Positions 16,933-27,499 of a stretch of DNA of 64,000 nucleotides are shown here, piece after piece. Position 1 is the first letter of the stretch; each line of letters opens with the position of its first letter. Source of the DNA: Pseudomonas sp. S06B 330 (GTDB lineage Bacteria > Pseudomonadota > Gammaproteobacteria > Pseudomonadales > Pseudomonadaceae); the NCBI RefSeq assembly GCF_002845275.2, contig NZ_CP088149.1, forward strand, positions 3,282,501 to 3,346,500, read 5' to 3'. A model generated the notes under the pieces. The model saw nothing but the letters and a program-made list of their open reading frames with translations. It was not told the origin of the DNA and ran no database searches. Position numbers and translations under genes: made by a program.

Positions 16933-18285
16933 TCAAGCCGGGTTTGGCGCGGTATTCAGTACGGCCTTAGCATGACTGAAGGTGCGAAAGCCATCGATGC
17001 CGTGGTAAGCACCCATGCCACTCTGGCCAACGCCGCCAAACGGCAGACTTTCGGTGCTGGCATGGCTGAGCACGCCATTGAGGGTTACCCCACCCGAGCA
17101 GGTGCGGTTAAGGACACGGGCTTGCTCTTCGGCGTCGTGGCCAAAGTAATACAGCGCCAAAGGTCGCGGCCGCGCGTTGATCCAGGCAATCACCTCGGTG
17201 ATGGTGTCGTAGGGTTTGATCGGCAACAGCGGGCCGAAAATCTCGTCCTGCATCACCTGCAGTTGGTCACTGGGGTTACGCAACAAGGTCGGGGCAATTT
17301 TGTTCCCCGGCGCCTGGCTCAAGTCCTCGGCGCTGGGGTTGAGTTCGATCACCTCGACACCGGCTTGGCGCGCCTCAGTCAGATAGCCGTGCAAACGCTG
17401 CACATGGCGGGCGTTGATGATCGAGGTGTAGTCAGGGTTGTCTTTGAGGGTGGGAAAGACCTTGGCCACTACGGCCTTGGCCACATTGATGAAGGCATCG
17501 ACCGATTCGCGCGGCACAAACACGTAATCAGGCGCCACACACAGTTGCCCGGCGTTGAGCAGCTTGCCGATGACCACCTTGGTCACCGCGTCGTTGAAGT
17601 CGGCAGAGCGGGAGATGATGCTCGGCGATTTTCCGCCCAGTTCCAGGGTGACCGGCACCAGGTTCTCTGCCGCTGCGCGCAGCACATGCTTGCCGATGCT
17701 GGTGGCACCGGTGAACAGCAAATGGTCAAAGGGTTGGCCACAGAATGCCTGACCGACCTGGGCATCGCCCAGCACCACCGCCACTTCGTCTTCAGCGTAA
17801 ACCGAGCGGATCAATCGAGCGATCAGTGCCGAGGTGTGCGGGGTGAACTCCGACGGTTTGATCATCACCCGGTTGCCCGCGGCCAGTGCGCCTGCCAGGC
17901 CGCTGAATACCATATAGCCGGGCACGTTCCAGGCGGTGACGATACCCACTACGCCCAGTGGCTGATACTGCACCCAGGCTTGACCAGCCTTGACTTCACG
18001 CGTTTCGGGCTGCATCCACTGGGCAAGTTGTGCCTTGGTCTGCTTGAGCGTTAACAAGGGTGAGAGCACCTCGCTGCCCTTGGAGAAACTCGGGCTGCGG
18101 TGGCCGAAATCGGCGGTCAAAGCATCGATGATTTCCTGTTCATGGTTGATCAGCAAACCGATCGCCCGGTCGATCAGTTCACTGCGTTGCTCGGCACTGT
18201 AGGGCTCATTGGCCAGAAACGCTGCTCGTTGCTTTTCCAGGATCGTGCGGATGTCTGTGCTCGTCGAATCTTCGATAGCGCTCAT
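16933..18285 (-). CDS. Aldehyde dehydrogenase (coniferyl aldehyde dehydrogenase-like)
   Basis: A 450-residue ALDH, shorter than the usual 490-500 and similar to the CalB/fatty-aldehyde subgroup. Catalytic Cys249 lies in N-A-G-Q-L-C-V-A-P, and general base Glu215 in L-E-L-G-G-K-S. The ATG follows GAGGAAGT, a good Shine-Dalgarno. A longer frame exists but runs through an intergenic repeat and was rejected. First gene of the operon, 64 nt downstream of a CCACCCG-type palindrome. It oxidises the aldehyde made by the neighbouring alcohol dehydrogenase. Confidence 0.9.
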   Translation of the reverse strand: MSAIEDSTSTDIRTILEKQRAAFLANEPYSAEQRSELIDRAIGLLINHEQEIIDALTADFGHRSPSFSKGSEVLSPLLTLKQTKAQLAQWMQPETREVKAGQAWVQYQPLGVVGIVTAWNVPGYMVFSGLAGALAAGNRVMIKPSEFTPHTSALIARLIRSVYAEDEVAVVLGDAQVGQAFCGQPFDHLLFTGATSIGKHVLRAAAENLVPVTLELGGKSPSIISRSADFNDAVTKVVIGKLLNAGQLCVAPDYVFVPRESVDAFINVAKAVVAKVFPTLKDNPDYTSIINARHVQRLHGYLTEARQAGVEVIELNPSAEDLSQAPGNKIAPTLLRNPSDQLQVMQDEIFGPLLPIKPYDTITEVIAWINARPRPLALYYFGHDAEEQARVLNRTCSGGVTLNGVLSHASTESLPFGGVGQSGMGAYHGIDGFRTFSHAKAVLNTAPNPA

Positions 18286-18349
18286 CACTTCCTCGCTTGT
18301 TATTGTCAGGATGCTGGTTGCATGGTTGATCATCAGCTTGGCGCTGCCG

Positions 18350-18366
18350 CCACCCGGATCAGGTGG
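18350..18366. promoter_or_regulatory. CCACCCG palindrome, site A
   Basis: CCACCCG-GAT-CAGGTGG, a 7-3-7 inverted repeat with one mismatch, lies 64 nt before the aldehyde dehydrogenase start. It is one of four copies of the same motif, each in front of a different operon of the acyl-CoA cluster. Probable operator for a cluster-specific regulator. Confidence 0.65.
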
Positions 18367-18378
18367 TTGAGTACGCTT

Positions 18379-18441
18379 GAATCGGCGCGGTGTCAGTTGT
18401 TGCGCGGTGCCCGCATCGCTGGCAAGGCGGAATCCGGCATG
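18379..18441. repeat. Partial copy of a second REP family
   Basis: The stretch GCGCGGTGTCAGTTG through CATCGCTGGCAAG matches the one at 36470-36523 with only a few differences over about 48 bp. The complementary other half seen at 36441 is missing here, so this is a truncated or decayed copy. It lies between the aldehyde dehydrogenase promoter and the terminator of the DUF1329 operon. Confidence 0.6.
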
Positions 18442-18452
18442 GACCGAAATGC

Positions 18453-18478
18453 ACAACGCCCTGCGAACAGGGCGTTGT
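18453..18478 (-). terminator. Terminator of the ACAD-thiolase-DUF1302-DUF1329 operon
   Basis: ACAACGCCCTG-CGAA-CAGGGCGTTGT forms a perfect 11-bp stem with a stable tetraloop, 22 nt beyond the DUF1329 stop codon on the minus strand. The U tract is minimal in that direction; the plus strand has GTTTC after it. The best terminator candidate in the cluster. Confidence 0.7.
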
Positions 18479-18500
18479 TTCAAGCAAGGCCTTTCAAGCC

Positions 18501-19868
18501 TCAGCGGATCCCGGCGTTACGCAGCGCCGACGGAGTAAAGTCTGTCAACTTCGCACTAATCCCGTAGGTAGTGGCGTGTCGCGACTGGTTGGTCATCGCC
18601 AGTACGTTGTAGCGTCCCGCGATCAGGTCGTAGATACCGAGCATGGCGAAGTTGGCGGCACCACGTTCGTAATCATTCATCGCATAGCCCTCCGCCACCC
18701 GCCACAGCTGACCGCGGCCATCGTAGTGATCGACTTCGGCCAGTTGCCAGGTGTCTTCGTCAAAGTACATGTCGCGCTTGGCATAGATATGCCGTTGCCC
18801 CGGTTTGAGCGTGGCCTGTACATGCCAGACACGATGCAACTCATAACGCGTCAGGTCCTGGTTGATGTGCCCCGGTTTGATGATGTCGTCGTACTTGAGT
18901 TTCGGCGACTGCAGCTTGTAGTTGTTGTAGGGGATGTACATCTCCTTCTTGCCAATCAGCTTCCAGTCATAGCGGTCCGGCGCGCCGTTCATCATGTCGG
19001 TGTTATCGGCGGTGCGCATGCCGTCAGAGCCATTGCCCGGGCCGTCGTAGGCCACCTGCGGTGCACGCCGCACCCGGCGCTGACCGGCGTTGTAGACCCA
19101 GGCCAGGCGGGGTTCCTTGACCTGATCGATGGTTTCGTGGATCAGCACCACGCTGCCGGCCAGACGCGACGGTGCGGTGATTTCCTGCTTGTAGTAGTAA
19201 AGGACGTTATCGCCCTGCCCCTGCTTGACGTCGTCCATCAGTTGCGGAAAAGCCAAGGTATCGTTGTATTCAACAATCGAGTAGGAGCCGTTGGTTTGCG
19301 GTGCCGCCTGGGCCGCCTCGCGCGTCATGTTGCCGCCACGGTAGCGATTGGTGTGGTTCCAGTAGACTTCAACGCCACTTTTAGGGATCGGGAATGGGTA
19401 GTAGCGGGTTTGGGAAAAATGCTCCAGGCCGTTGCCATCAGGCGTCAGCTCAGTAGTCACCGCACTTTCTTTGGCAATGTCGTAGATGTTCTGCGGCGAG
19501 GCCGCTGTACGCTGGGTCTTGTACACCGGAATCTTGTAGCTGTCCGGGTAGCGCTTGAACAGGGCCAACTGGCCCGGGGTGAGTTTGTCCTTGTATTGCT
19601 CGGCGTTGGCGGCGGTAATCACCAACAACGGTTTGTCATTGGCGAATGGATCACCGAGAAAGCCGTTGTCCAACGCCGCAGCGCCGGGCTTGAGGCCACC
19701 GGTCCAGGCCGGAATGCTACCGTCGGCATTGGCCTTTTTCTCGGCCCCCAGCGGGGTCAGGGTAGTGCCCAGTTGGGCAGCCTCCTGAGGAGAAACGGCG
19801 GCCATTACGCCAGTGGCCAGCAGTGAAAGACTCAGTGCGCCAGCGCGCAAAATGAAACGTGCGTTCAT
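18501..19868 (-). CDS. DUF1329 exported protein
   Basis: A 455-residue exported protein with an N-terminal signal peptide (R-F-I-L-R-A-G-A-L-S-L-S-L-L-A-T-G-V-M-A-A). The mature N-terminus V-S-P-Q-E-A-A-Q-L-G-T-T-L-T-P-L-G-A-E and the Y-A-K-R-D-M-Y-F-D-E-D-T-W segment are hallmarks of DUF1329, a predicted outer-membrane-associated or LolA-like-fold protein. It nearly always occurs beside a DUF1302 gene, as here, and often in clusters for hydrophobic substrates or esters. The molecular role is unproven; uptake or handling of a lipidic compound at the outer membrane is the usual inference. Last gene of its operon. Confidence 0.88.
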   Translation of the reverse strand: MNARFILRAGALSLSLLATGVMAAVSPQEAAQLGTTLTPLGAEKKANADGSIPAWTGGLKPGAAALDNGFLGDPFANDKPLLVITAANAEQYKDKLTPGQLALFKRYPDSYKIPVYKTQRTAASPQNIYDIAKESAVTTELTPDGNGLEHFSQTRYYPFPIPKSGVEVYWNHTNRYRGGNMTREAAQAAPQTNGSYSIVEYNDTLAFPQLMDDVKQGQGDNVLYYYKQEITAPSRLAGSVVLIHETIDQVKEPRLAWVYNAGQRRVRRAPQVAYDGPGNGSDGMRTADNTDMMNGAPDRYDWKLIGKKEMYIPYNNYKLQSPKLKYDDIIKPGHINQDLTRYELHRVWHVQATLKPGQRHIYAKRDMYFDEDTWQLAEVDHYDGRGQLWRVAEGYAMNDYERGAANFAMLGIYDLIAGRYNVLAMTNQSRHATTYGISAKLTDFTPSALRNAGIR

Positions 19869-19894
19869 GTTCAAGTACCTCTGGCAGGGTTGCA

Positions 19895-21724
19895 TCAGAA
19901 ATTCAAGCCGAAGCTCAGGGCGAGAAAGTCGCGGTCGACGTTGGTGTTGAAATCGCCATCAAAGAAGTTGGTGTAACTCAGGCTGGCGGTGTAGGTGTTC
20001 TGGTACTCGGCATCCACGCCGACACTGACCGCCTTGGACCCTTCGTCGAAGTTCGGGCCATAGCCCTCAACGTCGTGGGACCAGGCCAGGTTGGGCGACA
20101 GGTTGATGCCGGCGATCACGTTCTGGTAGTCGAGCTTGCCGCGCAGCCGATAGCCCCAGCTGTTGCTGGTATAGAAACCATCATCGTTGCATTCCTGGGC
20201 CGGATTGCTGGCCCTCGGGGTGCCCGCTGCGCTGCCTTGGCACGTGGCCAGGCCTGCCGCCCCTGGCAACTCACCGGCACCAAAGGCCGGGCTGCGGCCA
20301 AAGCGCAGATCGGAACCGTCAGCCTTGCCCAAGCCATTGATATGGTTGTAGCCCACCTCCCCCACCAGCGTCAGGCGGCTGGCACCCAGTACCTGGTCAA
20401 AGAACTGGGTGGCGGTCATCTGCGCCTGAGACACCGCCATGCGCTTGTAGCCATTGACTTCGGCGCCCAGGCTCCGGCCGGCAAAACCGGTGGTGATCAG
20501 CGGTGAAGTGGCGCCAAACGTCGCAGCGGACAGCAGGTCTGCGGTGTTCAACTGCAGCGGCATGTTCGGCCGATAGCTGACTTCGCCACCCAGGGCCACA
20601 GAGCCGACGTTGGTCTGGAAGCTCACGCCATACAGGCGAATGTCTTCCGGATAATCGATGAAGTAACGGGCGCTGCGTGCCGAGGCCAGGCCACCCGCCG
20701 CACTGCTCATCTGATTGATGCTCAGGTAAGGGTTACGGCTGTGGTAGTTCATGGCGTAGGCACCAAACTCGGTGTCATTGAGTTGCGGCACGAACCAGCG
20801 CAAGGCCAGGCCGTACTGACCGCTGTCACGGGCGTCCTTGTCCTTGAGCCGCGGGATGTAGGCATCGTCCAGACCCGCAGCAATCGCGCCCAGCCCCCCG
20901 GTGTTTTGCGCCTGGCCAGGTGGCAGGTCGAGACCGGCAATCACCAGACGGTCGTTACAGCCCTGAGGGACGCCATCGTTGCCGAAGAAGGTCCCGCAGT
21001 TGTCGACCACCGATTTCTCCCACTCCAGCTGCAAGAACGCCTCGGCGGTGAGGTTCTCGGTCAGCCCTTGAGACAAATAGAACAGGTTGACCGGAATCAG
21101 GCCTTCCTTCACTTCGGCGCCTGGACGCCTCAGCGCCGCGACATCGATGGGGTTGATGCTGTTGATCGAGTTGCCGATGAAGGTGCTCTCACCCCAACTC
21201 ACCACCTGTTTGCCAAGTCGAACGTTGCCGACCAGATCACCAATCGCGTAATTGTGATAAACGAAGCTGTCGAGAAACATCGCACCGGACGACTTGGCGG
21301 CGCGATCGCGCCCACTGTCGTCGATGTCATAGAACGGCCGATGCTCGTCCATCAACTCAAAGTCGTACCAGTACTTGCCGCGCACGAAGGCACCGCTGTC
21401 ACCGTACTTGAGCTCCAGGTCATGCACGCCCTTGAAGATTTTCGAGAAGGTTTCACCCTTCTTGAAGTTCAGACGGTTGTCGTCGGTGGTCCGCGATGCG
21501 GACGAACCCGACTTGCCCTGTGAGTTGAAGTTGGAAATGAACTTCGAATCCGCGTCGCTGGTTGCCCAACTGGCGCCGATGGACAGTGCCGAATCGAAGT
21601 TGCCCTGGATCTCACCGATATGAAATTCAACCGCGTGGGCGTGGTTGCCCGCGCTGGTGGCAAAGGTTACAGCTACGGCCAGCAGACTTGGCTGGAAGAC
21701 GCCGCGCATTGTTGTTTTTGTCAT
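19895..21724 (-). CDS. DUF1302 outer-membrane protein
   Basis: A 609-residue predicted outer-membrane beta-barrel. It has a signal peptide ending in A-H-A and starts its mature part V-E-F-H-I-G-E-I-Q-G-N-F-D-S-A-L-S-I-G-A-S-W, the DUF1302 signature. The final residues L-S-F-G-L-N-F end in Phe, as barrels do. The family is thought to import or sense hydrophobic compounds. The 26-nt spacing to DUF1329 and the location downstream of acyl-CoA dehydrogenase and thiolase genes suggest it admits the substrate of this catabolic cluster. Confidence 0.88.
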   Translation of the reverse strand: MTKTTMRGVFQPSLLAVAVTFATSAGNHAHAVEFHIGEIQGNFDSALSIGASWATSDADSKFISNFNSQGKSGSSASRTTDDNRLNFKKGETFSKIFKGVHDLELKYGDSGAFVRGKYWYDFELMDEHRPFYDIDDSGRDRAAKSSGAMFLDSFVYHNYAIGDLVGNVRLGKQVVSWGESTFIGNSINSINPIDVAALRRPGAEVKEGLIPVNLFYLSQGLTENLTAEAFLQLEWEKSVVDNCGTFFGNDGVPQGCNDRLVIAGLDLPPGQAQNTGGLGAIAAGLDDAYIPRLKDKDARDSGQYGLALRWFVPQLNDTEFGAYAMNYHSRNPYLSINQMSSAAGGLASARSARYFIDYPEDIRLYGVSFQTNVGSVALGGEVSYRPNMPLQLNTADLLSAATFGATSPLITTGFAGRSLGAEVNGYKRMAVSQAQMTATQFFDQVLGASRLTLVGEVGYNHINGLGKADGSDLRFGRSPAFGAGELPGAAGLATCQGSAAGTPRASNPAQECNDDGFYTSNSWGYRLRGKLDYQNVIAGINLSPNLAWSHDVEGYGPNFDEGSKAVSVGVDAEYQNTYTASLSYTNFFDGDFNTNVDRDFLALSFGLNF

Positions 21725-21815
21725 GCGGTTCTCCGGTTAGGGATGAGGGGTGCATCCATGCAAGGGGGATTCGGGTGACGTCCTTACACTCGGGGTGATG
21801 GGCAGCACACGGCGA

Positions 21816-23024
21816 CTAGCCCGCTGCGTTAACGTTGCCGTACAGCGTCACTACACACGCACCACCCAGGCCCAGGTTGTGGGCCATGGCCAGACGCGCG
21901 CGTTCGACCTGACGCTGTTCGGCGTTACCGCGCAGTTGCTGAGTCAGTTCGTAGCACTGGGCCAGGCCGGTGGCCCCCAGCGGATGCCCTTTGGAGAGCA
22001 GGCCACCCGAGGGGTTGATGACGATCTGCCCGCCGTAGGTGTTGTCTCCGTCTTTGACGAACTGTTCCGCGCCGCCTTCAGGGCAAAAGCCCAGGGACTC
22101 GTAACAGATCACCTCGTTCTGGGCGAAGCAGTCGTGTAACTCGCAGACGTCGATATCCTGCGGGCCGACGCCGGCCTTCTCGTAAACCTGCGTCACCGCC
22201 GCGCGGGTCATGTGCGTCCCCACCCAGTCGAGCATCGAAGGCTTGTTGAAGTTGAACGATTCGGGGGTGTCAGTGGTCATCGCCTGCGCCAGGATCTGCA
22301 CGTCGCGGCGCAGGCCATATTTACGGGCGAAACGCTCTGAAACCAGAATCGCCGCAGCGCCGCCGCACGTCGGCGGACAGGCCATCAGCCGGGTCATCAC
22401 CCCAGGCCAGAGCACCGGGTCAGCCATCACGTCTTCGGTTTTAAGGACTTTGCGAAACAGCGCCAGGGGATTGTTGGCCGCATGACGGCTGGCCTTGGCG
22501 CGCACAGCGGCGAAGGTTTCCATGCGTGTACCGTACTTTTGCATGTACTCGCGCCCAGCGCCGCCAAAGGTGCGCAGCGCCTGTGCCATGTCGCTGCCAA
22601 CATCGGCAGTCAGGCCGCGCAGGATCGGCAAAAAGCGCTCACGGGTCGGCGGGCGATCATCCCAGTGAGACTTCAACGGGCCGGCCTGCATCTGTTCGAA
22701 ACCGACCGCCAGCACACAATCGGCCGACCCTGACTCGATGGCCTTGCGCGCCAAGTACAGCGCGGTGGAACCGGTGGAGCAATTGTTGTTGACGTTGACC
22801 ACCGGAATGCCGGTCATGCCCACTTCATACAGCACAGTCTGGCCGCAGGTGGAGTCACCGTAGACATAACCGGCATAAGCCTCCTGCACCAGCTCGTAGC
22901 CAATGCCGGCATCGGCCAGGGCGCGGCGCACCGCTTCAGCGCCCATCTGCACATAGGTCGGGCTTGTGCCGGGTTTGCTGAACGGAATCATGCCAACGCC
23001 GACAACCAGTACGTTTTCGCTCAT
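21816..23024 (-). CDS. SCPx-type thiolase (lipid-transfer protein-like)
   Basis: A 402-residue thiolase-fold enzyme of the sterol-carrier-protein-x type without the SCP2 domain. The reactive Cys82 lies in N-V-N-N-N-C-S-T-G-S. The later catalytic motifs C-E-L-H-D-C-F-A-Q-N-E and G-G-L-L-S-K-G-H-P-L-G-A-T-G-L are intact, so it should be an active thiolase. Members cleave 3-ketoacyl-CoAs with branched or bulky chains. It is a close paralog of the product at 32667-33851. It follows its partner acyl-CoA dehydrogenase by 28 nt. Confidence 0.88.
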   Translation of the reverse strand: MSENVLVVGVGMIPFSKPGTSPTYVQMGAEAVRRALADAGIGYELVQEAYAGYVYGDSTCGQTVLYEVGMTGIPVVNVNNNCSTGSTALYLARKAIESGSADCVLAVGFEQMQAGPLKSHWDDRPPTRERFLPILRGLTADVGSDMAQALRTFGGAGREYMQKYGTRMETFAAVRAKASRHAANNPLALFRKVLKTEDVMADPVLWPGVMTRLMACPPTCGGAAAILVSERFARKYGLRRDVQILAQAMTTDTPESFNFNKPSMLDWVGTHMTRAAVTQVYEKAGVGPQDIDVCELHDCFAQNEVICYESLGFCPEGGAEQFVKDGDNTYGGQIVINPSGGLLSKGHPLGATGLAQCYELTQQLRGNAEQRQVERARLAMAHNLGLGGACVVTLYGNVNAAG

Positions 23025-23052
23025 GGAGTCACCTGAAAATAACGGGAATGGA

Positions 23053-24192
<1,140 letters not shown>

Positions 24193-24271
24193 CGGGACCT
24201 CCAGTGGGTTGCCAGGCCGAGCTGCGCCTGGTTCGTAGCCCCAATGTAGTGAGCCGGGGGGGGTGTTGAAG

Positions 24272-24288
24272 CCACCCGGATCGGGTAG
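24272..24288. promoter_or_regulatory. CCACCCG palindrome, site B
   Basis: CCACCCG-GAT-CGGGTAG, a 7-3-7 inverted repeat with one mismatch, lies in the 129-nt gap between the ligase gene and the acyl-CoA dehydrogenase it precedes by 79 nt. Second of four copies. Its presence marks an independent promoter for the ACAD-thiolase-DUF1302-DUF1329 operon. Confidence 0.65.
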
Positions 24289-24321
24289 CGCGAACGGATG
24301 CTGTAAAGCCTGAAAGCGACG

Positions 24322-25878
24322 TCAGTTCGCAGGCGCTGCTGCGCCCGCCCCATAGGGCTCGCGCAGCACTCGTTTGAGCACCTTGCCTGCCGCCGAGAGC
24401 GGCAATTGCTCGCGAAACTCCACGGTCTTGGGGCACTTGTAGCGGGCGATGAACTGGCGGCAATGCGCACGCAATTGCGCCGCGTCCACCTGAGCACCGG
24501 GGTTGCGCACCACCACCGCGTGCACCGCTTCGCCCCACTGCGGATGGGGAACGCCAATCACCGCGCACTGGGCCACTGACGGGTGTCGAGCGAGAACGTT
24601 CTCGACTTCGGCCGAGTAGATGTTCTCGCCGCCACTGACAATCATGTCCTTGAGCCGGTCGACGATGAACAGATAACCCTGCTCGTCCATATAGGCGGCG
24701 TCGCCGGTGTACAACCAACCCTCACGCAAGGCGTTGGCGGTTTCTTCAGGTTTGTTCCAGTAGCCTTGCATGATGTTCGGCCCCCGGACGATGATCTCGC
24801 CGACCGTACCGCGCGGCACCTCACGCCCGTGGGGATCGACAATTTTCACCTGCACGCCAAGGCCGCCACGGCCCACCGAGCGCGACAGCCCACTGACCCG
24901 CGCTTCGGGGCGGTGGTTGCACGGCAAGTTACTGGATACCACCGGGCAGGCCTCGGTGAGACCATAGGAGTGGGACAGCTCGATATCGGGTAAGCGCGCC
25001 AGCAACTGCTCGACCATCTCGCCAGCGCTGGGTGAGGCGCCATAGGTCAGGCGTTTGAGGCTGCCCAGGTAATAACGGTCGAAATGCGGATGGGCCAACA
25101 GTGCGAGGATCATGCTTGGCACTAGCAACGTTTCGGTGATCCGCTCACGCTCAATCACCTGCAAGGTGTGTTCGGCATCGAAACTCGCTACCAGCACGTG
25201 GCTTTCGCCCGCCAGGAACTGGATCAGTGCCCGCGCCATCCCGGCAACGTGGAACAGCGGGGCCACATGCAGCAAGCGCCCGCCTGCAATCGGCGGCATG
25301 TCCACCATACGCGGCATGCAGGCCGACCAGAGATTAAGGTGCGACTGCATCACCCCTTTGGGAAAACCGGTGGTGCCGCCGGTGTACATGATGCAGGCCA
25401 GGTCATCGCCGCCGCGTCCGGCATCCTCCACCGCTGGCGAGTTGGCAATCAGCCGTTCGAAGCCGTGCATGCCCGCCGGCACATCGCCGTCCCCGGCGTA
25501 GATAAACAGCGGTTGAGTGCGTGCCATGAGGCGGATGTCATCGGCCGCGGCGGCGAACGCCTCATCGATCAACAGAATGCCGGTAGCGCAATCGTCCAGC
25601 GAGTAGACGATCTCGGCCACGTTCCAGCGACAGTTCACCGGGTTGACCACCCCGCCACCCCACCACACTGCAAACAGGTATTCCAGGTAGCGGTCGCTAT
25701 TGTGCGCCAGCATGCCGACCCGGTCGCCCGGGGCCATCCCCAAGCGTTGCAAAGCCCCCGCCAGGCGCGCGACGCGCTCGACAAACTGGCGGTAGGTGTG
25801 GCGACGCTCACCGTAGAGGGTGGCGAGATGCTCCGGGTTCTGCTGCAAGGTGCGGTGCAGGCATTGGGTCATGTACAT
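24322..25878 (-). CDS. AMP-dependent acyl-CoA synthetase, copy 1
   Basis: A 518-residue adenylate-forming ligase. The P-loop is M-Y-T-G-G-T-T-G-F-P-K-G-V near residue 165. The A5 region is G-L-T-E-A-C-P-V, the hinge lies in Y-T-G-D-A-A-Y and I-V-D-R-L-K-D-M-I, and the terminal catalytic Lys in L-S-A-A-G-K-V-L-K-R is present. It activates a carboxylic acid to its CoA thioester via an acyl-AMP. It is a full-length paralog of the gene just upstream, with a 4-nt gap between them. An alternative start two codons later is equally possible. Confidence 0.9.
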   Translation of the reverse strand: MYMTQCLHRTLQQNPEHLATLYGERRHTYRQFVERVARLAGALQRLGMAPGDRVGMLAHNSDRYLEYLFAVWWGGGVVNPVNCRWNVAEIVYSLDDCATGILLIDEAFAAAADDIRLMARTQPLFIYAGDGDVPAGMHGFERLIANSPAVEDAGRGGDDLACIMYTGGTTGFPKGVMQSHLNLWSACMPRMVDMPPIAGGRLLHVAPLFHVAGMARALIQFLAGESHVLVASFDAEHTLQVIERERITETLLVPSMILALLAHPHFDRYYLGSLKRLTYGASPSAGEMVEQLLARLPDIELSHSYGLTEACPVVSSNLPCNHRPEARVSGLSRSVGRGGLGVQVKIVDPHGREVPRGTVGEIIVRGPNIMQGYWNKPEETANALREGWLYTGDAAYMDEQGYLFIVDRLKDMIVSGGENIYSAEVENVLARHPSVAQCAVIGVPHPQWGEAVHAVVVRNPGAQVDAAQLRAHCRQFIARYKCPKTVEFREQLPLSAAGKVLKRVLREPYGAGAAAPAN

Positions 25879-25882
25879 GGCG

Positions 25883-27439
25883 TCAGCTCACCCCGCGGTC
25901 TTTGCCTGCCCAGAACGGCTCGCGCAGGTCACGCTTGAGGACTTTACCCGCGCCGGACAGCGGCAACGCGTCGCGAAACTCCACGCTTTTCGGGGTTTTG
26001 TAGCCAGCGATCTGCTGCCGACAATGTTCGATGATCTCCGCGTCGCGGGCCTGACCCTCCGGTTTGAGGACGATCACTGCATGCACCGATTCGCCCCATT
26101 GCGCACAGGGGATGCCGATCACCGCGCAAGCAGCGACAGCCGGGTGACTGGCGATGGCACTTTCCACTTCGCCGGAATAAACGTTTTCCCCGCCGCTGAC
26201 GATCATGTCCTTGAAGCGATCGACAATGTAGAGATAGCCCGCATCATCCATGTAGGCGCCATCGCCGGTGTGCATCCAGCCGCCGCGCAGGGCCTGGGCG
26301 GTTTCTTCCGGCTTGTTCCAGTAGCCGAGCATAATGTTCGGCCCGCGCACCACCACTTCGCCCACCGTACCGCGAGGTACTTCATTGCCCAGTTCGTCGA
26401 CAATGCGCACGGTTACGCCTAGCCCAGGCCGGCCGGCCGAACGCAGCAAACCATTGGCGATACCTTCGAGGCCATGGTTCTCGGGGCCATTGGCGCAGAT
26501 CGGCGGTACGGCTTCGGTCATGCCATACCCCTGGGTAAACTCGACCTGCGGCAAGGCCTTCAAGGCCAGCTCCAGCAAGGGCACGGCAATCGGCGACGCG
26601 CCATAGGTCAAGCTGCGCAGACAACTGAGGTCATGCTGGGAGAACGCGGGGTGCATGATCAAGGCTTGCAGCATGGTGGGCACGATGAGGATGTCGGTGA
26701 CGCGTTCACGGGCGATGGTACGCATCACATCCAGGGCATCGAAGGCCGGCACGAAGACACTCGGCAGGCCGATCAGCGCGATCAGAATCACCCTGGAGAG
26801 CGCCGCCAGGTGGAACATCGGTGCGATATGCAGGGTCAGGGCATCGGTCGGCACCGGCACATCGGCGGCGCGCGCGATTGCCGCCGACCATAGGTTCATG
26901 TGTGACAGCATGACGCCCTTGGGCTGTCCGGTGGTACCGCCGGTGTAGAGGATGCTGGCAAGGTCATCACCACCGCGCAAGGCATCATCCACCGGTTGTG
27001 CATCACCAATCAGTTGCTCGTAGCAGAGCATGCCGGCAGGCGCCGGCCCGTCCCCGACATGAATCAGCAACGGTCGCACCTTGGCGTTGGCGGCGATTGC
27101 TTCAGCCATGGGCAGGAAGGCGTCATCGATCATCAGAATGCGCGTGTCGCAATCATCCAGCGAATAGACGATTTCCGCCACGCTCCAGCGGATGTTCACC
27201 GGGTTGACCACGCCACCGCCCCACCAGGTCGCCAAGTAGTACTCCAGAAAGCGGTCGGAGTTCAGGCCGAGCAGGCCAACCCGATCACCGCTGTGCATCC
27301 CCAGTTGCTGCAAGGCACCCGCCAGGCGGGCGACGCGTTCGGCCAGCTGGGCATAGGTGTGGCGACGGTCGCGAAACACCGTCGCCAGGGCATCAGGCTT
27401 TTGCTGCAGCATGCGGTGCAGCCCTTGAGTCAGGTACAT
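25883..27439 (-). CDS. AMP-dependent acyl-CoA synthetase, copy 2
   Basis: A 518-residue adenylate-forming ligase with P-loop L-Y-T-G-G-T-T-G-Q-P-K-G-V, hinge I-V-D-R-F-K-D-M-I-V-S-G-G-E-N and terminal L-S-G-A-G-K-V-L-K-R-D. The ATG preceded by AGGAGCGTTCC was chosen; it gives exactly the same length as the downstream paralog. Two ligases in tandem suggest either two acids of different chain length or re-activation of a shortened intermediate. Second gene of the operon that begins with the enoyl-CoA hydratase. Confidence 0.9.
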   Translation of the reverse strand: MYLTQGLHRMLQQKPDALATVFRDRRHTYAQLAERVARLAGALQQLGMHSGDRVGLLGLNSDRFLEYYLATWWGGGVVNPVNIRWSVAEIVYSLDDCDTRILMIDDAFLPMAEAIAANAKVRPLLIHVGDGPAPAGMLCYEQLIGDAQPVDDALRGGDDLASILYTGGTTGQPKGVMLSHMNLWSAAIARAADVPVPTDALTLHIAPMFHLAALSRVILIALIGLPSVFVPAFDALDVMRTIARERVTDILIVPTMLQALIMHPAFSQHDLSCLRSLTYGASPIAVPLLELALKALPQVEFTQGYGMTEAVPPICANGPENHGLEGIANGLLRSAGRPGLGVTVRIVDELGNEVPRGTVGEVVVRGPNIMLGYWNKPEETAQALRGGWMHTGDGAYMDDAGYLYIVDRFKDMIVSGGENVYSGEVESAIASHPAVAACAVIGIPCAQWGESVHAVIVLKPEGQARDAEIIEHCRQQIAGYKTPKSVEFRDALPLSGAGKVLKRDLREPFWAGKDRGVS

Positions 27440-27499
27440 GGAACGCTCCTGTGAATTATTGTTGTCAGGCAAGAACAGCGGTATTACGGGGCTGCCAGG

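Noticed and set aside
18286..18483. N-terminal extension of the aldehyde dehydrogenase
   Set aside because: It would translate the palindrome and a REP-type repeat; the ATG at 18285 has a good Shine-Dalgarno and gives a normal ALDH N-terminus.
18390..19826. 478-codon plus-strand frame opposite the DUF1329 gene
   Set aside because: Antisense frame in GC-rich coding DNA; the minus-strand product has a signal peptide and family motifs, the plus-strand one has none.
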